Assembly: GCA_951640195.1 (NCBI GenBank)
Contig: OX621163.1
Span: 3,348,001-3,412,000 of the forward strand
Direction: 5' to 3'
DNA length: 64,000 nucleotides
From: Porpolomopsis calyptriformis
Taxonomy: Eukaryota; Basidiomycota; Agaricomycetes; Agaricales; Hygrophoraceae
A program made the position numbers and the translations under genes. Below are positions 1 through 9,540 of this stretch, one piece after another. Below the pieces are notes generated by a model. The model saw only the letters and a list, made by a program, of their open reading frames with translations. It was not told where the DNA came from and searched no databases. Position 1 is the stretch's first letter; every line of letters begins with the position of its first letter.

Positions 1-323
1 AGGATGTCTGAACACAAAGGGCGAGGGTGTTTCTACAGGTCGTGGAGTAGGGGCAGGGAGAGTGGTGGGTCCGAGAATCTCAAAGACAGAGGGAGTCGAG
101 GGGTCGAGAATCTGAGATGATAAGGGTGAGAAAATCTCAGAGGTGTCGACGGCGTCCTGGTACTCTAAGTTATCATCTGTGAGCCCAAAGCTTGAGTGAT
201 GGGAACCTACACAGGGAGGCGTGGTTGGAGGTTGTCTCGAATGTGGATCTCTCTAATGCAAGAAGATCCGCGATGGTAGAAAACACAAATGGAGGAAGTG
301 AGAAAATTTGCAACAAGTGCGGG
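1..323 (-). pseudogene. TE-B gag, segment left of the TE-A insertion
   Basis: Read on the minus strand, this continues the TE-B gag frame that stops at 8542. Removing TE-A and one copy of the GCGGG duplication joins the two sides in frame (a proline-alanine junction), and the frame then runs about 40 codons to a TAG. The rest is not clearly coding. The remainder of TE-B must lie left of the window. No conserved domain is recognisable here. Assignment rests on the target duplication (319-323 against 8542-8546) and the restored frame. Confidence 0.65.
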
Positions 324-711
324 TGTTACGATGAGTCTCTTTTTTGGTTATTATTTCCTTTCTGTGTGCCAGTTCTCTTTACTATCATTTTCGATGCTGC
401 GATTGTCACACTGTCACAACATGACCGTTACCCGACCGGTCGAGTCACGGTCACAAGTGTGACATTTGTCACTCCTTCTTATCTTTCTTATCTTATCTTT
501 TACACTTAATCATTGCTTACACAATCGTTCCATGGATTGATTACATAATCACATTTTCGGACTCAGCTAGGGTAAATATAGGCAGCTCGGAATTGCTTGT
601 ACTTCTCTAGGTTGAACCACAACTTGGACTTGCCAACTTCTTGTTTGCATCGGCTAAGACCCACATTGGACCTCCCAGAGTGAAGACCTGAGTCCTGCTT
701 CGCACCTAACA
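324..711 (+). repeat. TE-A 5' LTR
   Basis: Starts TGTTACGATGAG and ends CACCTAACA; almost identical to 8154-8541. An AT-rich TATA-like stretch (AAATATA, 574-580) lies about 30 bp before AGGTTGAACCA (609-619). That motif is the exact complement of the primer site after the LTR, so it probably marks the transcript start. Confidence 0.93.
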
Positions 712-713
712 GC

Positions 714-724
714 TGGTTCAACCT
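714..724 (+). promoter_or_regulatory. TE-A self-priming primer binding site
   Basis: TGGTTCAACCT begins two bases after the 5' LTR and is the perfect reverse complement of 609-619 inside the LTR. Tf1-type elements prime reverse transcription from the 5' end of their own RNA, and this arrangement matches that mechanism. A tRNA primer is possible, because the site begins TGG, but the 11-base match to the predicted RNA start favours self-priming. Confidence 0.7.
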
Positions 725-1159
725 CCTTAACTCACCTCTTCAACCTCACTTCTTCCAGCACTTCCTTGGAACTGCTCCTTATCATCTTCCACAACTATTC
801 ACTAGTTGAAGACAACCTTGAACGTCCTATCCTCTTTCATTTGGAACTACTTGGAAGACCCTAACGGATGTCTCCACTGGTTTCAAGTTGACCACTACTC
901 TGGACTACTCCACTGATCCTGCCCCACCTTACACCCCTATCCCTATCTGCCCCCCCTTCTTCCACACAGCCTTCCACTACTGAACTGTTGATCTTGTATC
1001 CAGATTTGCTAGTGTCTGAAGTGCTCTAGATCAATCCCCACATGTGCCACTACATACTCCCAAACCAGTCACCCACTTCCTTGCTTCATTAATCTGCATC
1101 TTTTGCCGACGTGGTACTGACCTTATCAGGGAAGTCCACATCCAAGACAATCTGCAACA

Positions 1160-2162
1160 ATGCCACCCAGAACAAGCTCAAGGGTTAGATACGGTCTCTT
1201 GGACGACGTAGAATTTGAAGACACCCCCAGCGAACCCCAACACCCCCCCCCCCCCCCCAACCTTTCCTACACCAATGACTGATACTACCCCCAATAAGAT
1301 TAAACTCACCGAGCCCTCCACCTTCGATGGTGCCCCAAAGGATTTCAGAAACTGGATGCGGCAGGTGACTATCTACCTCCATGGCCGACAAGTTACTAGC
1401 GATGAGGAACATATTCTTGTTACCCTTTCCTACATGAAGGAAGGGATGGCGGCAACCTGGGCTCAGCATTATGTTGATGAATACTTCAGTGTGGTAAATG
1501 ATAAAGGAGACCCCGTTCCCCTTGGACCCTGGAGTACCTTTAGAGATGCCCTCGCTGCGAGCTTTGCGGATTGCGTAACTGAGTGGCGGGCTCGTGAGGA
1601 AGTTGAGCACTGCCGACAGGATCGCCAGCGAATTGATGAATGGATCCTCAAGCTCGAGCTTCTCTTTCACGATGCTGGTCTTGAAAACTCTGATAAGGAG
1701 CAGATTCGCATCCTTGAAAAGAACACCCACCAGGCTATTATTCGCCAGGTTTACTCATCTCCTCCCCTCCCCACCACGTACCCAGCTTACCACGACAAGG
1801 TCATGATGATTGGATGACTCTTTGAACAGTTCCAATCCCATGAACGCTTGCAAAAGCCTATGGCTCCTACCACCTTCCGTCCTACCCCCCGCCCTCCTGC
1901 TCAGAACCAAACCTCTCCAGATATTAAGACCTCCTCTGGAATTATCCATGGTGGTCGAGGTGTGCCAATGGATCTGGACAAGACGCGACAGAGTAATTGT
2001 TGCTTCAATTGTGGTGAAGTTGGACACTTCCATCGTGACTGCCCCCAGGAGAAGGTGAAGGTCAATGTTAGAGCACTTATGATGGAGATGGATGATGATG
2101 AACTTAGTGAGCTGAATGGGCTTTTAAACCAACAGGACCAGGATTTTCACAATGGTCGGTGA
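1160..2162 (+). pseudogene. TE-A gag (broken)
   Basis: The best ATG is at 1160 in one frame. A 16-C run at 1243-1258 then moves the reading into the frame that holds the rest of Gag, so there has been a homopolymer length change or a sequencing error. The capsid-like part runs about 1280-1815 and ends at TGA 1815-1817, where the family frame simply continues. A zinc knuckle of the CX2CX4HX4C type (CFNCGEVGHFHRDC) lies near 2000-2045. The frame ends at TGA 2160-2162, overlapping the start of pol, which is in another frame. Role in the family: structural core of the virus-like particle and RNA binding. Confidence 0.85.
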
Positions 2163-5100
2163 AGACGCGTTTCCTTCATCCAACTGAATATGCTCTTTTC
2201 TTGCGTTGCTTGCAGAATGATTTGGACTTCCTCTCTACTCCCTCTATGATGCAATGTACAGTAAATGCCAATGCCAGCGTCTCTTCACCTTCTCTAACAA
2301 GTCCGAATTCAAACTCGCAACAAGCAGAAACCCTGGAACACACCCTACCCTATCCTCTCCCCTTGTTACCCACTACTGTCGCTACTACTCTTAGACGTAA
2401 CCCCCATCAAGCAATCCCCATCCTCAAGCAATGGTCTCACCCTGTACGCTTCCGCGAGATGACTCAACACACTGTTGATGAAATCAATCTGCTGTCCCCT
2501 GAGAATGCCATCTGTGCCATTAATGAACTCAAGGACCCCCACATGTTTGTTCGAGGCACCAAAGGATCCCAACTTGTTCTCAAGACCACCATTGTCACTC
2601 TTGACAATCGAGCTGAACATCAAGCAACTGCTCTGGTTGATAGTAGATGCGAAGGCTCTTGTATCGATGTGAAATATGTCCATGACCATGACCTGCACAC
2701 AGTCAAGCTTGCACATCCAATCCCTGTGTTAAATGCAGATGGCCAGCCTAATACTGAAGGACCGATCTCTGAAATGGTCACTCTTGAGCTCAGGGTCGGT
2801 ACCCACTGGGAGCGAATCAACTTTGGTGTTACCAACCTTGGCAAAGGACAGATCTTCCTCGGTCATGATTGGCTCAAGATTCACAACCCCTCAGTGGACT
2901 GGAAGAAAGGAACCCTCATCTTTGACAGATGCCCTTCTGACTGTAACCCCCATATTGATTCTTGCAGCTTGAATGCTCTCACTCTTGAGGAGGGAGATCA
3001 CATCCTCATGGTGGACCCTACCCCTGCAATCAATATCCGCCTCCTCATGACCAAGTCCCAAGAACTCGCAATCAAAGCGTATGAGGCTTAGGACAAGACT
3101 GCCTCCTGGAGAGAGAGAGTCCCTTCTTACCTTCATGAGTTTGAGGATGTATTCACCAAGGAAGAGTTTGATGAACTTCCACCTCATCATCCCTGGGATC
3201 ATGCCATTGAACTTCTACCTGGAACTGAAGAAGTACTTGACTGCAAGATCTACCCACTTAGTGTGGATGAACGAGCTCAACTTGATGAATTCCTTGATGA
3301 AAACCTCCAGACTGGACGAATCCGACCCTCCATCTCCCCTATTGCCTCCCCCTTCTTCTTCATCAAGAAAAAAGATGGAAGACTCCGACCTATACAAGAC
3401 TACCACAAGCTTAATGAAATCACTGTCAAGAACCAGTATCCTCTCCCTTTAATCACAGGATTGATCGACACACTACAGAATGCCCGTTATTTCACCAAGC
3501 TAGATATATGCTGGGGCTACAACAATGTCCGGATCAGGGAGGGGGATGAATTCAAGGCAGCCTTTCATACCAATCGCGGTTACTTCGAACCCCTTGTTAT
3601 GTTCTTCGGTCTCACAAATTCCCCTGCCACCTTTCAAAATATGATGAACGATATCTTCCATGTCCAAATCCGCCAAGGTCATGTCCTAATCTACATTGAT
3701 GACATCCTCATCTTCGACAGAGATCTTGATACACATCACAAACATGTCTATGAAGTAATGTCCCTTCTTCGTAAACACAAGCTCTACCTCAAGCCAGAGA
3801 AGTGCGACTTTGACCAGAATAAAGTGGAGTACCTTGGTGTCATCATTTCTGAAGGAAAAGTCGAGATGGACCCGATCAAGGTCAAGGGAATCTCTGAATG
3901 GCCAATCCCCCAATGCAAATGTGATGTTCAGTCCTTCCTCGGGTTCTGTAACTTCTACCCACGTTTTATCCACCACTTTGCTGGAATTGCCCGACCTCTT
4001 AACACCCTTACTGGAAGTGTTCCTTATGACTGGACTCAAGACTGCCAGAATGCTTTTGACCAACTCAAGACTCTCATTACCACTTCTCCAATTCTCTCTA
4101 TTGCCAATGACCAGGACCCTTTCCGTGTAGAGACCGATGCTTCAGACTATGCTATAGGTGCTGTTCTCTCCCAACAACAGGACAACATTTGGAAACCAAT
4201 TGGCTTCATCTCGAAATCTCTCACCCCTACAGAACGAAATTATCAGATCTATGACTGCGAATTACTTGCTGTGATGATTGCACTCCAGGAATTCCGCCAA
4301 CATTTAATATCGGCTAAGCAAGATTTCGAGATCTGGACAGATCATGCTAATCTCCAATACTTCAAAAAGCCTCAAAAGCTCAACAAACGACAGGCCCGTT
4401 GGCTCACAGAGCTACAAGATTATCACTTCACGCTTCACCACATCCCGGGGAAATCAAACTCCAAGGCTGATATCCTATCGAGACGACCAGGATTTGAAAG
4501 GGGGATGGATAACAATAATGATGCCATTTTACTCACAGATAATCTCTTCTCACCTTTCGACACTCTCCCTTGCGAACCCCTAGGCCCTGTCCCAGAAGAA
4601 AACAAACTCAATCTATGGCAAGTCCAACACGATATTAAGCCTATCGACTTCCATTCCCGAATTGTCCGAGCTCGCAACAACCTGGACAAGACTATCATGC
4701 TTGTTTCAGAAAGGGATCAAAACTGGGAAACCTCTAATGATGGTGTCCGTACCTTCAAGAATCGGATTTATGTCCCCATTGACAAAACCCTCCATGGCGA
4801 CATCATCTCTCAGTATCATGACACCCCACTCTCTGGACACTATGGCCGGTACAAGACTGCTGAAGGTGTCCTTCGAGACTACTGGTGACCCACGCTTCAA
4901 CAAGATGTTGCAACCTATGTCGCTGGATGCGAAACCTGTCAAAGGACCAAAGCCTCTCATCTCCCTACCAACGCTGTCCTTACCATCATTGACTGGTTCA
5001 CAAAGGCTGTCAAGTTTGAACCAACCCATATTGAACTCAATTCTGAAGGCTTTGCCAAAATCATTCGAGACCGTGTTATCCGAGACCATGGACTCCCCAA

Positions 5101-5260
5101 ACGAATCATCCATGATTGTAACCCTAGATTTGTATCAAAGTATATGACCGACCTCTTTCGCCTTCTTGGAACCTCCCAAAACATCTCCACTGCCTACCAT
5201 CCCCAAACTGACGGTCAGACTGAACGGATGAATCAGACGCTTGAACAGTATCTCTGTATC
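2159..5260 (+). pseudogene. TE-A pol, first part: protease, RT, RNase H, integrase N-terminus (broken)
   Basis: One frame runs from 2159 to the TE-I insertion. The aspartic protease site near 2636-2660 reads DSR instead of DSG. A TAG at 3089-3091 interrupts the frame. The reverse transcriptase follows, with the catalytic YIDD box intact near 3693. RNase H begins at ETDASDYAIG near 4132. The integrase zinc-binding region (about 4815-4950) contains TGA 4886-4888, probably a former CGA. Soon after, sequence encoding the first catalytic aspartate of the D,D35E triad is missing (junction near 4975-4985). The second Asp and HPQTDGQTE remain. The frame is resumed at 6963. Confidence 0.93.
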
Positions 5261-5414
5261 TGTAATGAAATTGGCGTTCACTCTCCTAAAATTCCTCTCT
5301 TTTCTTTGTTCTTTTCCTTTTTATGCCTTTTCTCTTTGGAAGGGGGGCTGTCTTTGTTGGCAGCGGAAACTACTTGTACAAAGGGAGGAGTCCATGTCCG
5401 ACTAACTATTTATA

Positions 5415-6244
5415 CTAGTCCATCTTGGCAATCTCCTGCACCATACTATCTCTCAAAAACTCTACGAAACTAGAAACTACTTGACCATCCAAAGCGGCCA
5501 ATTTGTTACCCCAGTAGATTGCCCCATTAGTGTCACCACCGGAGGCCTGCAACTCGGCAGCCTTCCCCTCGACGAAACTCATTGCTATCTTCCTCGCTTC
5601 CTCACCCAACCAATTGTTGGTGGGACTCCATAACAAACTAGGAGGAACTTCTTCCTCCTCGATCTTAACGTTGACGTTAGTCAACGACGACGACAAATCT
5701 TCCACTAAGAATAAAGAGTCCACAATCACGAAGAGAGCGAGAGAATTGAGAGCTTACCACTAGATAAAGAACTCATTGGACCAGGGGTCCAAGGACGGAA
5801 AGGGGGACTGGCAGCCCAGTCAACTGCCTCCTTCTTGACAGAAGGGAGGGAATCAGCCCACTTGTCAGACCCCCAATTAACCTGCTCCTCTAAAGGGAGC
5901 TGGGAAGTAGGGGGAGGGGCGTCATCATCCCAAGCTAAGAAAAGGAAAGCCTATTATCAACAAACACAGACTAATAAAGACAAAACAAAATACTCACCAA
6001 GCAGATCCTGCATCAACCCACAAGCATGCTGGATTGGCCAGCGAACGAACGGACATTTCTTGACTTTGTGCTTGCCACTGCAAGCGAAACAGGAGAAGGA
6101 AGACCAACAGAGGTCGGCGTCGGAGGGGATGCGCTGGAGGTAGTAGTGAAACGAATCGCAATCGAGAAAGACAGGAGCAGTGCGGTGCACCACTCCAGAC
6201 TGCTTGAAGAATCGGACATAGTGGCCTTGGTGGGAAGGAGTCAT
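5415..6244 (-). CDS. Uncharacterised three-exon gene carried by TE-I (237 aa)
   Basis: Minus-strand exons 6244-5998, 5934-5758 and 5704-5415 join with matching phases (247, 177, 290 bp; 238 codons with TAG/TGA-free reading to the stop). The introns of 63 and 53 bp are GT-AG with consensus donors (GTGAGT, GTAAGC). The first exon has a Cys/His cluster, CFACSGKHKVKKC, resembling a zinc knuckle with altered spacing. The middle is rich in Trp, Pro and acidic residues. The C-terminal third looks helical. I do not recognise the family. Unlike the frames around it, this one has no stops, so it is young or maintained. It could be LTR cargo, a captured host gene, or an accessory ORF of an unknown element. 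Confidence 0.6.
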
Positions 6245-6751
6245 GATGATTGACAAAGGACTGAACTGAAGCATAGGGATACAACCCCACACCTTTTATA
6301 TGCTCAGAAACAAAGGGAAGACCAAAAGGAGGTTCCTCAGTCAAAGAAGAGAAACCTGATACGCCGGGCAAGAGATAGAAACAACGGCGATCTCATGACC
6401 AGAAGAACAATAGAAACCAGTCATGAGATAACACAGCCTCATTCTGCGGAAGGCTATGCCCAATAGAATTGAGTCATCAGAAGCACACAGCCTTTTGCAG
6501 AATGACTAGGAACAATGGCAAACCTTATTTGAAGGCTGTGAACAATAGAAAATGGGGTGACTGCGGAGGCTGACTCATAATGACTCCTATTTCAGAAATA
6601 CTATATAAACCCTGAGGGCGAAGCGGATCATCACTTTGTCCTCCTGTGAGATTACTTGTAGTAGCACGAACGCAATCAGAATCATCAGACTTCTTTTCCA
6701 TCAGAACAAGAAAAGAGAAACATAAACCCATAACTACTGAGCCAATCGTTC

Positions 6752-6962
6752 ATGCCCATATTCCCTAAACTCTCAGCAGAGGCACGCAACAGATTTAACT
6801 TGCAAAACAACTTCTTTGTAGAAGTAAAACTTAACTCAGAAGGGATCATCACCCTTTACGAGGACGTCCCCGTCAGGACTTTCTTCTACATCCTACTAGA
6901 CTTATTAAGCTCCAAGGCCTGCCTTGCGATTGATGAAAAGACTTGCAACTACAGTTGTGACA
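6752..6962 (+). other. Start of a sense ORF at the right end of TE-I, truncated by the insertion border
   Basis: An ATG 144 bp after the TATA box at 6602 opens a frame of 70 codons that reaches the TE-I border and then happens to run into the TE-A integrase frame. If TE-I is a solo LTR, this would be the beginning of the R-U5 side ORF of the lost internal region. No domain recognised. It may be fortuitous. Confidence 0.35.
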
Positions 6963-8032
6963 GTATCTTTATCAACCACCGTCAGGACAACTGGAAGGAA
7001 TGGCTTGCGCTAGCTGAATTTTCATACAACAACTCTATTCATGCTGCAACTCACCAAACACCATTCTTCCTCAACTATGGTTGGCACCCCTGGAAAGGAG
7101 ATAGCTCCAAGAAGGAAGTCAGGAATGAATCTGCTCAAGAGTTTGCCACTCGTATGAAGAACATCCACTGTGAAGCTGAATCTGCCCTTCGCCAAGCGAA
7201 TGAACGGATGAAAGAAACCCATGATAGGCATGCCCGTCAAGCTGTTGAATACCAACCTGGAGACTGAGTTTACCTTGCTTCAACCAATCTTCGCACTAAT
7301 CGTCCAATGAAGAAGCTTGACGACAAACATTTTGGACCCTTCAAGATTGTTGAGAGGGTTGGTCACTCCTCTTACTGCCTTGAACTCCCTTGGCCTGGCC
7401 TTCACCCTGTGTTCAATGAATCATATCTTTCTCCATATTGTCCCCCCAAATTCCCGAACCAAAGAAAACCTCCCCCTCCGCTCCCTTTAGATATCGAAGG
7501 AGAACCTGAGTATATTGTTGAAGAAATTTGTGACTCCCGTCGACGAAGAGGACGTCTCCAATACCTAGTCCATTGGAAGGGATACACCCATGAAGAGGAC
7601 ACCTGGGAGCCTGAATGAAATGTCAAAAACGCCCTAGATCTAGTCAGCAAATTCCACATTGAGAATCCAAATCGCCTAGCCCCTACCAATAATATTAGAG
7701 TGATCCAGACTGATGACTCCCCTGGAGTTGATCCAAGGCTCTATAACCCAGTCACTCATTCACCTGGTGAAGATTATTATCCACCTCAATCTAATGACAA
7801 TCTCGATGCTATTGTTCCATTGTCTCCTGACATTGTTGACTGCCTCCTTGATCTCAAGCAAGATGCCTCCGCCCTTCTCCCTATCCTCCCCCCTCAAGTT
7901 CATAGAGTTTGGGTTCATGAGTCAACCCCAGTCAATGCTGTCACGGCTGTACTTCGACTTGATGCTCAAGGCCAAACTCTCCATGCCTACCAAATTGTGA
8001 ACCCTCTTCTTGACATCGAGATCCGTAAATGA
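6963..8032 (+). pseudogene. TE-A pol, second part: integrase C-terminus and chromodomain (broken)
   Basis: Same frame as 2159-5260. It begins in the C-terminal part of the integrase core (LAEFSYNNSIHAATHQTPF near 7010-7070) and continues to the GPY/F-like region ([20 protein letters not shown] near 7330-7385). A chromodomain follows near 7505-7670 (EPEYIVEEI ... [18 protein letters not shown]). TGA stops at 7265-7267 and 7616-7618 fall where arginine (CGA) is plausible. The frame ends at 8032 after a tail with no known domain. In this family the chromodomain steers integration toward particular chromatin. Confidence 0.9.
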
Positions 8033-8153
8033 TACGAGTATCAGTCCCCAATTCAACCCTGTTATGCACCCCGTTGGCTCCTCCGTGATTACTCAAGACA
8101 TCTCCGATGTCTATTCTGAACATTGCGTGGACGCGATTCTAATGAGAGGGTGG

Positions 8154-8541
8154 TGTTACGATGAGTCTCTTTTTTGGTTATTATTTCCTTTCTGTGTGCC
8201 AGTTCTCTTTACTATCATTTTCAATGCTGCGATTGTCACGCTGTCACAACGTGACCGTTACCTGACCGGTCGAGTCACGGTCACAAGTGTGACATTTGTC
8301 ACTCCTTCTTATCTTTCTTATCTTATCTTTTACACTTAACCATTGCTTACACAATCGTTCTATGGATTGATTACATAATCACATTTTCGGACTCAGCTAG
8401 GGTAAATATAGGCAGCTCAGAATTGCTTGTACTTCTCTAGGTTGAACCACAACTTGGACTTGCCAACTTCTTGTTTGCATCGGCTAAGACCCACATTGGA
8501 CCTCCCAGAGTGAAGACCTGAGTCCTGCTTCGCACCTAACA
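8154..8541 (+). repeat. TE-A 3' LTR
   Basis: Copy of 324-711, preceded by the purine-rich tract AATGAGAGGGTGG (polypurine tract). Seven transitions against the 5' LTR by eye, five of them in CpG/TpG/CpA context. GCGGG follows directly. Confidence 0.93.
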
Positions 8542-9072
8542 GCGGGGGAACGATAAACTCTGATACGAACGCGATTGAATGTTCGCGGTTCGACTTCGAC
8601 GAAAGGGTCTAAACCGTCATCTGAATCTGGGGGTGAGGGAGCAGTATAAAAGGAGTCCAAAGAAAGTGAAGAACGAGACGAGATGGGGGAAGGATTGGCG
8701 GAGGCAGGAGGGGAGAGTTTGAATGTGAGGTGGGAGAACTCGAGCATAAGAGCTGCGAGTTGAGCCTGTTCGATTTCTAGAGCGTCAATGGCTTGCTACT
8801 CAGAGTAGCTAATGAGCTGACTTGAGGAAGCCTGAGGGGATTGGTGAGGGGGAGAGTAGGACGGAGGTGGGTCAAAGGAAGATGGGTCCAGGGTGGTGGT
8901 CAAGCTCGATACTGTGTGGTTGGTCACCGTGGTTCTCGAAATGAAAGAGGATGGACCTGACGAGGGGGAGCCTGGCAGATTCCAGAGGGGCAACTACAAT
9001 GGTCGAAGTCAGATGAATCTTCTCCAGGGACTCTTGCGGAAGGAAGCTAGGTAAGAGAGAGTCTTGAATTTC
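8542..9072 (-). pseudogene. TE-B leader and N-terminal gag (interrupted by TE-A)
   Basis: Read leftward from the TE-B LTR. Positions 9060-9072 hold the primer site AGTCTTGAATTTC (plus-strand spelling), the exact complement of 9152-9164 in the LTR and directly abutting it, so a self-priming element. A gag-like frame follows: a Pro/Ser-rich stretch with a TAG near 8796, continuing in frame through LEIEQAQLAALMLEFSHL-like helical sequence to the TE-A insertion at 8541. No catalytic domain is present in the window. Confidence 0.65.
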
Positions 9073-9540
9073 TGTTACGTCGGTGGTGGTATCTCAGGTA
9101 GCTTCCGGGGACAACAAGGAGTCTATCGCATAAGATAGAGGAAACGATGTTGAAATTCAAGACTAAGGAAGATACAAGCGTATCGTACTCTGCTTATATC
9201 TATCTGAGTCTGGAATGTGATTGTGATCGCTAAGGGGATGTTCCATGGAATGGCTGACTAATGTGCAGCCTTGCGCAGCTACTGCGGAATAACTGCGGAG
9301 CACGTCTTCATTGACCAATAGCGCAAACGCCTCCAATCTATGAGGATTAGTGATAAGATAAGATTAGATGGGGAGATAAGATAAGATGAGAAGGAAGGAG
9401 AAACTGAAAGGAGAGTGAGTGGAGGTTCAATCGGGTAATGTCACGTGTCACATGTGACGTGTGACCGACCGGTCGGCGTGACAGGTCACAGAAGTCACAG
9501 ACAGGGGACAAGTGGGCGGAAAAACAAAGAAGTTGTAACA
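9073..9540 (-). repeat. TE-B 5' LTR (468 bp)
   Basis: On the minus strand it begins TGTTACAACTTC and ends CGACGTAACA. A TATA box (GATATAAGCAG) lies shortly before the self-priming motif at 9152-9164. It does not match the LTR at 13073-13307, so it is not the second LTR of TE-C. It breaks TE-C just after its RNase H-integrase linker. Its partner LTR lies beyond the left edge of the window. Confidence 0.8.

Larger units (their letters stand above)
5261..6962 (+). mobile_element. TE-I: 1.7-kb LTR-like insertion in the TE-A integrase
   Basis: The integrase reading is interrupted at 5260 and resumes at 6963. GTATC occurs on both sides (5256-5260 and 6963-6967). Taking out 5261-6962 and one copy restores the frame exactly. 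The inserted unit starts TGTAATG and ends GTGACA, so it has TG...CA ends with a 5-bp duplication, as a solo LTR would. A TATA box (TATATAA, 6602-6608) lies about 360 bp before the right end, where an LTR promoter would be; the plus orientation rests on this. It contains an intact spliced antisense gene (5415-6244) and the start of a sense ORF (6752). Its class is not certain. An autonomous partner is not in the window. Confidence 0.75.
324..8541 (+). mobile_element. TE-A: full-length Ty3/gypsy chromodomain retrotransposon
   Basis: Two 388-bp direct repeats with TG...CA ends bound a gag-pol region in the order gag, protease, reverse transcriptase, RNase H, integrase, chromodomain. The 5-bp target duplication GCGGG is at 319-323 and 8542-8546. 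The domain order, chromodomain and self-complementary primer site (see 714-724) place it in the chromovirus (Tf1/sushi-like) group. The element is dead: it carries stops, a protease-site change, a deletion in the integrase core and a 1.7-kb insertion (TE-I). It is itself inserted in the gag of TE-B. The two LTRs differ at about 7 of 388 sites by eye, all transitions. Confidence 0.93.

Noticed and set aside
2150..2165. Programmed frameshift between TE-A gag and pol
   Set aside because: The frames overlap by a few bases and a -1 shift is possible, but no slippery heptamer or stem is convincing in this decayed copy.
9073..9540. 3' LTR of TE-C
   Set aside because: It does not match the TE-C LTR at 13073-13307, and its own self-priming site lies on its left side, so it is the 5' LTR of another minus-strand element.
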